From positions 1-64,000 of the forward strand of contig VXIS01000189.1 of the NCBI GenBank assembly GCA_008704415.1: a stretch of DNA of 64,000 bases, written 5' to 3'. Shown here in pieces: positions 21,935-33,350 of the stretch (positions within the stretch are counted from its first letter, which is position 1; each line of letters starts with the position of its first letter). Position numbers and translations under genes: made by a program. The notes beneath the pieces are model-generated. The model had not been told where the DNA came from. It saw only the letters and a list, made by a program, of their open reading frames with translations, and ran no database searches. Source of the stretch: Sphaerosporella brunnea (lineage: Eukaryota; Ascomycota; Pezizomycetes; Pezizales; Pyronemataceae).

Positions 21935-22329
21935 TCACCACGTCATGCTCAGCGCCCTCAAACCTTCCACCCCAAATTCCCGCAGCCAAGCCGCTTTCCT
22001 ATCAGCTTGCCTTTCACCAGCGTAAGAGCCCAAAACAACCATCAGCAGACAAAATAAGAATGCACCCATGGTCGCGACAGCGGGGCCAAAGTCTGGGTCT
22101 ATATATTTCCCTGGCTGTCAGCAGAAAGACGACTTGGTTTGTTCAGAGTACATCTCGGGGAGACAAAAAAAAACCTACCCTCCCAAATCGTTGGCCGGCC
22201 AGGGCGCATGTCGCTGAGGCGTTTTTCGAGTTCAAAAAGGCGTGCTTCGTGCTCGATCAGATATTTCTCATATGTCAGGCACTCGGCGCACGACGTAGTA
22301 TCAAGATCCGTATTTTTGATCGATTTCAT
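21935..22329 (-). CDS. Small predicted tail-region membrane protein
   Basis: Two exons are predicted on the minus strand, 22329-22179 and 22110-21935 (108 aa). The 68-nt intron has GTAGGT at its 5' end and GCTGACAGCCAG at its 3' end, and the join is in frame. Exon 1 contains a CAEC pair followed by a charged helix likely to form a coiled coil (YEKYLIEHEARLFELEKRL). Exon 2 has one hydrophobic segment (MGAFLFCLLMVVLGSYAG) and a short charged tail. This suggests a single-pass membrane protein with a cytosolic coiled coil. I know of no family name. The coding evidence is the in-frame splice and sensible composition only. Confidence 0.5.
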
Positions 22330-23296
22330 GACTGGAAAGTGCTGCCTTTTCTAGGTACCTTGCTTTTTTTTTGGCTCCAGATGGCACCTTCGTCGGTTTT
22401 ATAGCAGCCCCGAAAACACAATCTTCAAGGCAGCGCGAGGGTGCTGGGGGATAGTTGTTTAGCCTTTCAGAGGGAAATCAGAGTTCGAAAGCGAGAGGCA
22501 AAGTGAGAGCGGAGGTCCAAATGACAGCGCCGTGACTTTTATTCTAGGGAACATGCTGTGCTAAAGTTCAAGGAAGTGGGTGGGGGGGTGGTGGTAGTTC
22601 AAGGTTTTTCACAAAATCGGCAGATGCATTCCACTCGTCAGAACGAGGTACCTGCCGTGGAACGAATACCATCAATTCCACGGACAAAGTCCGCTTCTCT
22701 ACAGCTGAAGAACAACATATGGTACGGACGGTGGCACGCCGAGACTCGGAAACGCCTAACTGCTCTCTCACATTCTCGACCTTGTGTTTTTGGAACTGCT
22801 GTATTGCCTAGGACACAATGTGACTTCACAGATGCTTGATTTCAACCGTGGCTATTCATGGACAAAGGGCTGAGTTTAATCCACCTCCCCCCTTTTTTTC
22901 TAGCCTCGCGAGTGTTGGCCGGAAAACTGACCTGTGGTTATGTTGCGCATGCTGGCATCGACCTGTCCGGGAAGGCAATTCGTACTTGGGCAGTATCACA
23001 CGTATATAATGGACTGGAACCACGAACACAAGGAGGGTTAACACGGGTTGTTGATTGCTAGCTAGGTGTTGAGAAGAGGAGCAGAACTCGCTTCCCAGCA
23101 GCCACCCATCTCCGCCAGCAGGTACCTGATACGTTAACCGGCGGACCAGCTTGAAAAATATCGTAAATTTATAGACTCTTTGAAACACGATACGGTTTGG
23201 GGGCAATGGAGTAATGTTAGAAAAAATAATCAATTGTTAACAACAATAAAAATAATATTAACAGTGGAAAAAACTATGAAAGAAAAATTAAAAAAA
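22330..23296. other. Intergenic, no feature recognised
   Basis: A/T-rich toward 23180-23330, the 3' side of the next minus-strand gene. No RNA or repeat signal. Confidence 0.35.
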
Positions 23297-24029
23297 TCAA
23301 AGATATATGTAAAATGGAAGAAAATGCGAAAAAGGGGAAAGAAGAAACGAAAGGGGGCTGTAAGGGGAACAGGTACAAGCAACGAGCACACCGAGGAAAA
23401 AAAACGAGAACAGAACAAACCAGCCAAACGTCCGGTACTCAAGCACTGTTACCTTCTCCTTGCCGCCTGCAGCGGCCGCGGCCGGGACACCATCCTTTCC
23501 CCAGGCAATGCTGAGGACATTGAACCCGACGAAGAAGCCCAGAACTGAGAGGACCACCCAAACAAAGTAGTAGAGTCCCATGAACTCAGGAGTGGGCTGC
23601 GGCATCAGACTGGCGAAGACCACCATGAGGGCCAAACTACGCACAATTTTTTTTAACACTGGGTGGACAAGATTAAAGGAGATGATATACGTACAGCCAA
23701 GCGTTACAGGCGAAAACCCGCAAGAGTCTGAACAGGAATTCCCTGTGTGCGGGCCCTGCGGGCACCGAATTGGCTTCCTCGAGCGAAATGCAGCCGCGCA
23801 GTAGAATCAGTGTCATGGCGGCCACAAAGGCCAGTGCGATCACGGTTGGAAGTCCCTGGGGGTCGACGGCGGCAATCGCCTTGGTAACGGTGGTGTTGAC
23901 CGCACCCGCAATGTCAAAGGGAACGGTCTGATTAGCCATTGAGTTTAGATTTGAAGGGCAGGTGGGGAAGATGTTTGTGTATGGATTGCTGTGGAGGCTG
24001 CTGAAGATTTCGTATGGTCTAGGTGCCAT
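23297..24029 (-). CDS. Predicted four-helix membrane protein
   Basis: Two exons are predicted on the minus strand, 24029-23695 and 23636-23297 (224 aa if the first ATG is used; an ATG at 23939 is an alternative giving a shorter N terminus). The intron is 58 nt, GTACGT...GCGTAG, and splits a Leu codon. Four hydrophobic segments are visible: VIALAFVAAMTLILL, LLRVFACNAWLLALMVVFA (across the splice), YYFVWVVLSVLGFFVGFNVL and FGWFVLFSFFFLGVLVAC. An Ala/Gly-rich hydrophilic loop lies before the last. The C-terminal end is Phe/Ser/Pro-rich and less convincing; a further intron may exist. A partial copy including the intron is at 2625-2828, which supports the intron boundaries. Function unknown. Confidence 0.65.
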
Positions 24030-24282
24030 TAGCAGCGAGTGGTACGCGGTGGCACTTCTACTATTCGAATGATTCACAGTGCGCGTCACTCGATCCGACG
24101 CAGTCACGAAAGACGACCACGTCGCGACGGACATGTGCAAGTTGCAGAGGACAGGACTGTGGAAGATCAGATACGTTTATTGGTGCGAATGCTCGACACC
24201 ATCTACAATGAAAGAAGCCGTGATGGTCCCGAGACGCGACGTTGGGTGGCCATGAATTCTCACTCGCCCCGCTTCCATAGCC

Positions 24283-24460
24283 AAAAAAAAAAAAAAAAAA
24301 AAAGCTTGATCTGAAGAGATCGAGTGACGGAAATAAAAACCTCCCGCCCCAGCCGGGGCCAGCGAGGAAGTCCCAGGAATCGTACCGGTGCACTCCAGCT
24401 GTGTGGAGGTGCCGATTCCTCCCAGCAGGTTGTACCGCTGGGCCACGGGGGGCTTTTTGA
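24283..24460 (-). mobile_element. tRNA-derived SINE, copy 2, with T-run tail
   Basis: Minus-strand copy of the unit at 13757. It has the same TCAAAAAGCCCCC start, A box (TGGCCCAGCGG) and B box (GGTACGATTCC, one change from consensus), the same body, and GGAGGTTTTTATTT near the end. Read in element orientation it ends in about 21 T residues (A21 on the plus strand, 24283-24303). A T tail is unusual for SINEs and could be an expanded Pol III terminator. It sits about 250 bp upstream of the membrane-protein gene. Confidence 0.75.
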
Positions 24461-24520
24461 CATCGGTGCTGAAGCTTGGACGGGTATGAATCAATTGCCA
24501 GAATTGGCGCCCCACCCAAC

Positions 24521-24660
24521 TAGTGATGGGAATGAGCCGGCCGGGCTCGAGTCGGAAGCTCGAGCCTTGAGCTCAAGCCTGGATGAGCCCGGCCTCAAGG
24601 CGGCTTGAGCTGGCTTGAGCCTAATGGTAAAAAGCTCGAGCCTGCGCTCAAACTTGGAGG
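24521..24660 (+). mobile_element. hAT-like terminal fragment (TAGTGATGG...CTCGAGCC repeats)
   Basis: It starts TAGTGATGGGAATGAGCCGG and continues with subterminal GGCTCGAG / CTCGAGCC / GAGCTCAAGCC words. The same type of end occurs in the opposite orientation at 58519-58614 (CATAGTGATGGACACGAGCC on the minus strand). The TAGTGATGG end and subterminal palindromes are typical of hAT elements. Confidence 0.55.
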
Positions 24661-24836
24661 ATCACATAATGGTGTGAGCGCCAATATACAGATGTCACGG
24701 TTCAAGCAAGGGATAGGGCTGAGGGGAATAGGGAGAAGGCTGAAGGACGAGTAACCGGAGAAGAAGACTAAGATCGAGTGAGAGTTGGCGGCGAGGCAGG
24801 TATATATACCTAAGAACTCTGCCGGCTAGTATGTAA

Positions 24837-25430
24837 CTATGTACAGTATTCGAGTGACTCATGCATACCGAAGTTCCGATATCGCGAACAGACCGCCGGG
24901 GTTGAGCTGAAAACTTGCTGGAAGGAATATTCGGCCATCGTTGAATCCAGATAGTGAAGAACAAGTCCCAGGGCACCAGCAGCATCAAGGGAGCGCTTGT
25001 TAAGGCGAATTTGTGCGGTTTCGGCATTGAAATCTCCCCATGTAATTGGCGTTGTGTCCCACAGGCGTTTGAAACGCTCGAGAAGCATTTTAAACGCGGT
25101 GGTATCAAATCCCATAGTTGTGATGAATGCTCGATCATTTGCACGCCTAAACATGTGCTACCAGGCGGTTCCCTCGCGTGGGTTGGGTACAAGGTCCGCT
25201 CTGGTGAGGGAAAACTGGAGGGCTCGGCGACGCTCTTCGGTGAGCCCCGCATAAACAAGGCGAGGAACAACAAAGTGAGCTCTGGTCGTCCATGGGCCGG
25301 CACAAAGCAAAAACAGCGGGTCGAAGAAATCCACGGTTGTGGGAGCGGTGACACGGTGCAGGAAGGGACGCAGAACGGACGAGGACGTGGAACACAGAGC
25401 AAGAGACAGAATTTGTTCTTCTAACACTCT
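24837..25430 (-). pseudogene. Harbinger-like (DDE_Tnp_4) transposase N-terminal relic
   Basis: Two minus-strand frames join near 25150. The first (about 25424-25158) contains TRAHFVVPRLVYAGLTEERR. The second (25154-24837) contains NDRAFITTMGFDTTAFKMLLERF, LNKRSLDAAGALGLVLHYL, DSTMAEYSFQQVF and STPAVCSRYRNFG, a well-known fungal nuclease-type transposase pattern preceding the DDE core. A frameshift lies between them and the catalytic half is missing. Confidence 0.7.
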
Positions 25431-28400
25431 TCCAGCCGGTCGCTGTGGAAGAAATTGTTTGATAGGGGTGTCGCGACCCCCATCTATCGTTGAATCTGCG
25501 GATCCAACCCGCTGGCGTGGATACCCCTATCCAAATCGCTCAGAATTTTGTATTCGGCAATGATAGAGTTATGGGAAGTGTTATAGTACACACTAGAAAT
25601 ATACCTGTAGGAGCATGGCTGGTGTGGCTTGCTTCGGAGCTATGATTTGAGCTTTGAAAATGGAAGTAGATTGCTATCTTCTGTAACAGAACCACCTGGT
25701 CCGTCTCTTGAAACTTCATATTTTGTGCAAAAATATTGCAACATGGACTTGAACTGAAAATTTACCCTTCCAGCATGAATACGTTTAAATTATAATTTGG
25801 ACTTGAAAGAGGTACTGGAGGTATATTGCTATCTTTCGTTTCCAAATTATGTTGTCCATCATTTAATACTTCAAATTTCAGGCAAAAATCATGCAGCAGG
25901 GACTTTGGTGAAAAGCTTTACCCCCTTAGTAGGAACAGGGCCAAGCCGGGTACATCCCACAACATATTCTCTTTCAGTCAAGTTGATTTCATCGTTTTAA
26001 CTAACATTCAATATGTACGTTCTGCTCCATGTTTTGTTGGCAATGGAATGATTGTCTCACCTTTAACCAATGAAAGCAAATACAAAATCAGCCAGGAAGC
26101 TCATAATCTGTACTCTTTCACACTCATCAACCAACCATTACAGCTAATCATACAAGATATTGTTCGGCCAGCATACTAAACAAGTGACTATGCAACACAA
26201 GCTTTACCGATTCAGCTGCGGTTGCATTTATGCTCCCACGCAACCTTCTAGGTCAAGCAGTTTCATGGGCCATGTTCCCGATGGATACCCCATCCAAAAT
26301 TATCTTTCCATAAACAACGTTGCCTACTCTGAGGTTGTTCAGCTCCCTGATATGTGTACGTTTTGCACCGAAGCACGTGTTTATGGGGACAAGGACCCAC
26401 GAGTCGCTCAAAGCGGGCGCCGCTGAATTGTGCAACAGAAAGACATATTGACTCTTTGTGCGGAGGGTGGTTTTCTGTGCTAAACCGTCTATTGAGGATA
26501 GTCATTTGGCATGGAATTTTTTTTTAGTATTGATGGCGTTCTATCTCTACACTGTTTCTTTTCAGTAACTCATAACGCTACATACAGTTTAATATTTTTG
26601 AAACTGTATTGTTGATTTATTTCTTCTTCTATCCCATTGCAATCGATACACGTATCTTCCAGTGTATGTACATTACCTCTACTTTACTCGTAGAGAAACT
26701 AAGTCTGTTTACTTTCGTTTGGTAAAGGGAAGTTGAATGGGTCAACTGGCACACCCTGTAAGAAATTGTAAAAATAATGCGATATTTACTAGATACACAG
26801 CATGCAATAGGTGTCTCAACTTTTACATGTGTAATCTCATAAGTTGACATTCTATTGTTAAGTAATGGCGTGTCTGTTAATTTTTTATACCGTACCTTCC
26901 GGCGAGCCCGAACAGGAAAACCTATTTGATGAAAAGTATAACTTCAGTATTTTAGAGTGTGGGTGTCCTCCACGTCTGAGTCTGCCCCCCGGCTATACCT
27001 GTCCTCACCGGTCACGCCCTTGAGTCTCAAGTGTCAACTTCAGCTATTCACATTTTGGTGTAGGGTGATGCCAACTTAGCAGGACTGGTAATATCAACTC
27101 TGAGGAAGATAAACTCCACGTACATCCATTGCTTAACCAAAATTTGGATAAACTGGATGCACTAGATTATTCCTTGACCTAACTAAGGCTATGGCAACAC
27201 TTCAACTCTCGCCGTGCCCATGATCAACCTCAGGCCCACCGGTGGATTGCCGGTGCGCATGCGTACGCATATGTGCCTGCCTAGGAGAGCCCGGATTCTG
27301 GTTCTGCGAGCGAAGCTGACTCGCAACTCTGACATACCCATACCGTGGACTCCCACCACTGGCGCGGTAAAATTGTTGGAAAACCTCGCCGCCGCGGTGT
27401 CTGTATTCGCGCTGGTATCGCGAGATCACGGTTATGGTGGAGCGGAGCATCGCCACCCGGGTGGAGTTGCGCAGCGTCATCCGGATCCCCCAGTTTCGTC
27501 TTTCCGGGGTCGGCTCTCCCCCTTCGGCTCCCGTCGGTGTCAAGGTCCATCACTGCCGGTCCCCGGCGCGGCGGTTGCTCAGGGTCCACACCATCAAATA
27601 CGCCACCTCAGTCTCCGGTCGTCGCTCATGCTCCTGTCGCCGGTCGCTGCATCCCCGACCGAGTATGGTAGAACCCAATCGCGTACGACATAGATACCGT
27701 GGCCGCATCCCCCATTGAGTCGGACCCGAGCGCCTTCGGCATAGGCATGCTGCCTCGCCGGGTGGTCATAGTGGGAAGCGGCAGGTAGGCGTCAGGGTCC
27801 CTAGGGGTCCCATAGGTTCCCCGACCCACGGCGGGTAGGCACCCGGCTCCTTGGGGTTGGATCCCTGGGCCTGTGGCCTCTAGGCATCCCATCCCCCTGC
27901 ACATCCCACGGCCCCCCGACCCCACGGCCCCACGCCCGATAGGCCTCCCGTCGCCGTGTCCTCACCTACTGTTTCCTGGCGCCTCGGCGCCTCTGTATAT
28001 CGGACTTTTAGGCACTATTGTGACTTCACGCGTGGCGCCTGCTTCTTTTCGTACCATCTTGACCTTTTCCATTTCAGAGATCCGTGACCCAGCGACTTAA
28101 ATTCTCAATTGAGAAGGGCGAAGGGCCTTCTTATGCAAAATACACCATACAAGCCCCCCCCCCCCCCCGGGTACAAAAAGCACACACAGTATCTACATCT
28201 GCGAAGATTTTCAATCACCGAAAGGCCTATTCCACTGGGGTGATATCACACAGATTTCACCAAGCCTAAGCCGACCACGTTTATATAGGGCTAAACTCCC
28301 GACTAGCCTGCAACAGACTTAAGGCGGTGTATCACTGAGTACATTAAGATAGCCATCATGAAGTGGAGCATTCGGTCCTCAACAAGGGGGAGGGAGCTAC

Positions 28401-28507
28401 ATCGTTGAAAGGCCTCTGCCGCCACAGCCTCTCAGATAACATCACCCCGCACTGCAAAAATAACAATGTCAAGTGTACGCACGAAAACAAAAAAGATAAG
28501 CAAAAAA
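25431..28507. other. Gene-poor, partly A/T-rich region
   Basis: At 25465-25530 an inverted pair GATAGGGGTGTCG / GGATACCCCTATCC may be ends of a small element. Around 25650-25730 and 25800-25930 a diverged segment of about 100 bp is repeated (TTGCTATCTT, CAAAAAT.TGCA, GGACTTG/TGG). From 25600 to 26900 the DNA is A/T-rich with stops in all frames. From 27200 to 27950 it is GC-rich with overlapping open frames on the minus strand (for example IRMTLRNSTRVAMLRSTI) that I cannot identify. A C14-16 run lies near 28157. Confidence 0.35.
28502..28507 (-). terminator. Pol III terminator of tRNA-Arg
   Basis: T6 on the minus strand directly after the discriminator base. Confidence 0.8.
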
Positions 28508-28579
28508 CGATGGCAGCAGGACTCGAACCTGCAACCTCCGGTACCGGAAACCGATGCGCTGCCATTGCGCCATGCCACC
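28508..28579 (-). tRNA. tRNA-Arg (CCG)
   Basis: Folds as a complete 72-nt cloverleaf on the minus strand. Acceptor GGTGGCA/TGCCATC with one G-U pair; D stem GCGC; anticodon stem TCGGT/ACCGG with loop TTCCGGT (anticodon CCG); T arm GCAGG-TTCGAGT-CCTGC; discriminator G. No intron. It decodes CGG. A and B boxes are intact and a T6 terminator follows. Confidence 0.95.
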
Positions 28580-30461
28580 AATGGGTATTTTAGTCGCAGC
28601 ATGGTTCATAAGGGTTAACCATGCAAAGTGTTGTTCTTGCTTGTGTGAATGTGAGTTATACCCAGCTCATCAAAGCCTACGGTACGAGCGTTGTACGCAA
28701 GGCTTCCAGTAGCCCACCCCGAAACCGCCGGCGTTTGCAGCGGACTGGAAAGGCTCGTAGCCTTGGGGCTTTCGGGTTGGCGGGCTAGGCTGGTCAAGCA
28801 CTGGCGAAGCACGCCCGGAGGAGCCAGGGACCAAATACACCTTAACCTTACGCCGAGGAAGAAGGTTGTGGAGTGGGCAAGTCTACGAGGTATAGGTATC
28901 ACATAACGCTATTCACGTCACCCAGGCTGGGCCCATTACACGTGCGAAGCCTTGAATACGCCTCATGGAAGCCTGAGAACTGTCCGCCAGGGTAGTCAAG
29001 CTCCCCGTAAGGACCAGAGGAGCGCTGCGAAGGAGAATAAAATTGAATTGATTGAATGTCGGAGACATTGCAGAATGACGCCCGCATCAACAGGAAACTG
29101 TGAGTGAGTTGGCTGCAGGGCCCAATGGCGCAGGCATGAGAGGACAAGGCAGTAAAAGCGCGGGTTTGCATCCAAAGTTAGAAATTTCACTGCTGCGGTA
29201 CCGAGTTTCGAAGCACTGTTCGACTTCGCCAGGCCTTTGGAAACCGGCCCCCGACTGCCTGCTTGACCTTCTCCATCGCCAGCCGAAGCCATAACCCGCC
29301 CCGGCGTTGGGTAGGGCTTCTGGCAGCCCTGATTGTAAGGGTCGTTCACGTGCATCATATTATGCACCATCCCCACATCAAAAGCTCGGTTGATAAACAC
29401 GCATGACATCGTCCCCCGAGGTTGTTGGTAACGGGGCTAGTTAACGCCAAACCGGTTATTTAGCACACAAAAATATCCCTACAATAACCCAGTTTGGTAT
29501 TGATTATGTCCAGTTTTGAGGGATCTACCGAGTCCAGAAGACACCGGGGCGGACTGCAAGATGAGAAGACCGGAACGTGAGACGCAGCAGAGTCGAGTGC
29601 TGGCTGGTGACGCTACGCCCATCAAAGGCAACACTGAATGCAATGGTGAACACTCCATCAACCAGTTTATCGCCGGCATGGCGTCTCTGCAAACAACTGC
29701 CAACGTCCGGCGAGTGGTGCGCATGCGCCATGACCTTCCGGTATGGACTTTCGGGTTCTCGACTCAGGCGTCCCCCCCAGCGGGAACGCCGTACTAATGA
29801 CTGCACACCGTGTGGTCACCACACGGATGTTCACTTGTAGCTATAGATAGAAAAGGTAGTCCATCACACACCAACAGTGGACGCCAAACTACATTTCCAA
29901 ACTTGCAAATTCAGCCGATAGGTAATAGTTCTATTCATTCCTAACATCCGCACTAGGACCGCAAGCGCTGTTTATAAAATTCGCTCCTGTGCTATTCCAC
30001 CGCGGAGCTGGACAAGTTGTCGGTCTCCATCATCCAGGTTGCGGATGCGGATGCGATGTTGCGTCTGGTGCCTGTGAACTGGGATTGGAAGACGTGAGCA
30101 ACAGATAGTGTAGAAAAGAAGCGTGGCGGCGAGCCAGATCCGCAGATTGGGGGGGGGGGGGGTCTCGTACTGGTCCTTCACTCCCTACGAGCAGCCTAGC
30201 ACGGAGAGCTCCAAGGCTTTTGCCTCCTCCTCCAGTTCGGATTTGAAGCCTGTACCGCCGGTGGATTGGGAAACGCCTCTGATTGAATCACTCATCTCGA
30301 CAGCACAGAATGGATCTGAAAATATTACATTGTCAATCATGGATTGGATTCGGATTGAAAAGAAAGACCATTACGGGGACCGCGTGAGGAAATCAGATAT
30401 GCCAAGGCAGCGGGGGTTATGTGCTTTGTTTCGAGATGTTTAATTGTATTTGTGTTGGTGA
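28580..30461. other. Intergenic, no feature recognised
   Basis: Several short frames but no domain or repeat. A G12-13 run lies near 30150. Confidence 0.35.
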
Positions 30462-30946
30462 TCAGCATGAGCTAGGTCCTTCGATTGAAAGCAGCCAACG
30501 GCACACAAGAGTGTAAAAAATACGACAACACAGCAGAACACTTTTATACTCCAAGGTAGAGTACTCATCAAAGTGCGCACCCGTGAAAAATAAATACATA
30601 ATTTTTTTTATTTTTTTCATGCCTCGGCTAATAGGCTGTAGGCGCACAAAGAAGACCACTATGGTCACTATCATCCCCACCTCCCCCTCCTCATGCCGGC
30701 GACGAGTCTTGCCCCGTTGCCACTGCTGAAGCTTCTCCACCATCTCGTCGGCACTCTGTAGCATCCCGGTCCAGTACTCCATGTGCCGGTCTACCTCGAG
30801 GTTCGCTTGCTCTGCGGCTTTTGCGGCGGCTATGGCGGATTTGGGGGCAGTTTCGGCAGCTTTGGCTGTAGTTTCCGCAGCTTGAATTACTCTCTCAGTT
30901 TCGAGCTAGGAACGTGGCTGAGAGGTGAGGCGGACTTTGAGGCCAT
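30462..30946 (-). pseudogene. Alanine-rich coiled-coil protein, single frameshift
   Basis: On the minus strand an ATG at 30946 opens MASKSASPLSHVP and stops after 19 codons at LRE. One frame over, the sequence continues without other interruption as VIQAAETTAKAAETAPKSA, AIAAAKAAEQANLEVDRHME and ADEMVEKLQQWQ to 30462. The missing base is at about 30888-30892 (CTGAGAGAGTAATT). The joined protein would be an Ala-rich amphipathic helix with AAETxAKAAET-type periodicity, then a basic patch (KTRRRH) and a hydrophobic segment (VGMIVTIVVFFV). No family known. The break may be real or a sequence error. Confidence 0.5.
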
Positions 30947-31520
30947 GGTGATGCTGGAAGGGGTTTCTTGCCATCTTTTCTGCTTCGGTGCATATAGAGT
31001 CATGAACCGAAGAGGATCAAAGTTAAGATTTAAAGTTGAGACGGGTGAGGGGAATTTCAAAAGGTTATGATTAAAGCAGAGCGGTTGACACACGTCTCCT
31101 CGAGTGCCTTCTGCTGTAGGAGAGCTGGTAAGGGGTAAGTTGTAAGAAGTCGCGATATACCATCGTCGGCGCACGTGACTCCAAAACATGAACGCATTCG
31201 CGCGCCCAAGATCCACACCACGTTGGTTTGACCGCCCGCTACCTCCGTCTGCACTCTACAAATCCACGCCGGCGGAGATTTGCCACAGAGCGCCAGCAGT
31301 GAATAACGTGCTACATCAACCGCCCAAATCTGGGTTGCAGTGCTGCGACAGAAACGCGCACGTCTATCCTGGCTTGTGGAGGACAACGCAGGTGTTGCGG
31401 TTATTCTTGCTCATTGAACGATTGGTGTTTGCTTCAGCGGTGATATGGAAAGAACGAGTGAGGGGTAAGTGGAGGACTAAAAGCGGCTTCATAGGTCAAT
31501 GCCGACAGTCCGAGCAACTT
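30947..31520. other. Intergenic, no feature recognised
   Basis: Upstream region of the frameshifted ORF and upstream of tRNA-His; nothing else seen. Confidence 0.3.
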
Positions 31521-31592
31521 GTCGGTGTAGTATAGTGGTGAGTACAGCTCGTTGTGGCCGAGCAGACCCATGTTCGATTCATGGCACCGACA
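31521..31592 (+). tRNA. tRNA-His (GTG)
   Basis: Complete 72-nt cloverleaf. Acceptor GTCGGTG/CACCGAC fully paired; anticodon stem GCTCG/CGAGC with loop TTGTGGC (anticodon GTG); T arm CCATG-TTCGATT-CATGG; discriminator A as in eukaryotic tRNA-His. The extra 5' G is added after transcription in eukaryotes. A T8 run at about 31603 is a Pol III terminator. Confidence 0.95.
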
Positions 31593-31602
31593 GTTCATCA
31601 TA

Positions 31603-31611
31603 TTTTTTTTC
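31603..31611 (+). terminator. Pol III terminator of tRNA-His
   Basis: T run about 10 nt after the tRNA 3' end. Confidence 0.75.
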
Positions 31612-33350
31612 TTTTTCTTTTTAATTTAGATTTTGGCTGGGCGGAAGCCGAAAAGACATGCTGACTGTTTTTTTTATCCAGCGTATAAAGCGTCAGGACA
31701 GGCTTCCAGCCAGTGTTCCAGATAGCTGGCCTAACCAGCCCTGGCTGCAAGGACGTGCTGGCTTCTTGAACGTGAGAAAGACATGCCAGTGTAGATGGCC
31801 CTAATCTTGGACATTATTAACTTCTGGGAGGTCTGGCAGGTGGAAAAGGCCTTCAAGCTTCAGTCTTTGAGTGTTCATTTTTCTTTTTCATGTAAAATTT
31901 CCAGAACTCGTAGAGGGAGAGGTGGCGCATTCAATGCATTATATATTTCTACCACACACACAATCCGCTTGGACCCGCCCACAGGAATTGACAACATAGG
32001 CGTTATAACCCGTGGTAGGAGTCTTCTTTGCCTTAAATTGCGATGAATGAAGGGTTGGTGCAAGTTTTCCTTGTCAGAGTCACCTTTTTATAAGGCCCGT
32101 TTTGGCCCCAATATACAAACTTTCAACCCCATGAAAAAGTAGCCTCTCGTCCACTTGTCGATTTCCCAGCAGAGTTTTGGCAACGAAACCATAGTTTGTT
32201 CACTGGTGGTGATGGTAGAGCTTCAAAGTCTCACCTCCCCGGTACTAAGAGACAAAGCCACAGAAGTTTCAGGGTGTGTTTGCGGGTTTAGCCAAGCATG
32301 GCTAGCACTTGTTACGGGCGGGGATCTCTGCCAACAGATTGCGGCCAGCCTGGTTGCGGATCGTCTGCGTCTCCCATACGAGCGTTACGAAAGGTTACTT
32401 GCCTGAGCTCTACCAGGATTTAGGCTGGAGAAACCTGGAGAAACGATGCTCACTGGCCTAATCTCCTGGGGAAACAGGACTTCGATGAGCTGAGGTCACC
32501 GTGTCTCACTCGGCTTAATCGGAGCAGCAGCTACCACGGCGGCGGCAGGAGGCGTGGCTGGCCTTGTATTGGTATTTGCCACTGGCTCTGTGGGCTCTGC
32601 CTGGAGTAGAACTGCGGTGGTGGAGCGGTGGAAAGAAGAGACAGACGAACTCAGTACCATTCACGGTCACTCAAGCACAGAGCAGCACTCGGTTTTCTCT
32701 TTTTCTACAGTCCCAATGTGTAGAATCCTATTTATTGTCGGCATGCAACCTCGAAAGATTATGGATGCTACAGTACCTGCTAGTCCATTTCGCTGTCTAG
32801 ATACTCGGCAAACACCGCCACTCCACTCGAATCCCTCGAGAAGAGTGGTTTTGAGAATATCAGTAAGAACACGGAAGTTGTGAGGGATGGGAGCCGTCCG
32901 TTGCTGCGAAATTGATGGTCCAGGAAGCCGCGCAACCAACTATGTACAGCTGAGCTTTTCCGTCTCCGTGCTACCTCATGGCCGGCAGTTACCCGTGGCC
33001 GGCACCAAGAACCAAAAGATGCGGGTGGGCGAGATCTCCCGAGACTTCCTCGATCTGACAATTTGAACCTCAACTGAGCTCAACGGTTTCTTTTTCGAGT
33101 AGGTTTCGGATATTTGCTGTAGTTACATTTTTTGGTGCCCCGAGTAGAACCTTTTTGAAAACATGCAGGTGGGTGAGGTCGCGCGAGACTTTCTCGATCT
33201 GGTGATTGTAGTATTTCGCATATGCAGCAGCCAATCCGGACGGGAGGTCGTTCTGGAGATTGCTTTTTCGTGGTGGGGGTTGATACGCGCGCGACGACAA
33301 CCAATCCTTCAATTACCTACTACTATACCTCTCAGAACACTCCACCAATA
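31612..33350. other. Intergenic; contains a diverged 40-bp duplication
   Basis: Segments at 33017-33058 and 33160-33200 match (GGTGGGCGAGATCTCCCGAG versus GGTGGGTGAGGTCGCGCGAG). On the minus strand both read as similar peptides (QIEKVSRDLTHLH and QIEEVSGDLAHPH). An open minus frame at 33070-33312 holds the first of these; it may be part of an unrecognised gene. Nothing else is recognised. Confidence 0.35.

Noticed and set aside
24695..25402. 235-codon minus-strand open frame
   Set aside because: It overlaps the Harbinger-like frames. Those, not this one, carry the recognisable motifs, and its own product is Pro/Leu/Ser-rich without pattern.
27202..27925. GC-rich overlapping open frames that could be a Gag-like or secreted protein
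   Set aside because: No motif links them and several frames are equally open, as expected in GC-rich DNA. Left as unresolved.
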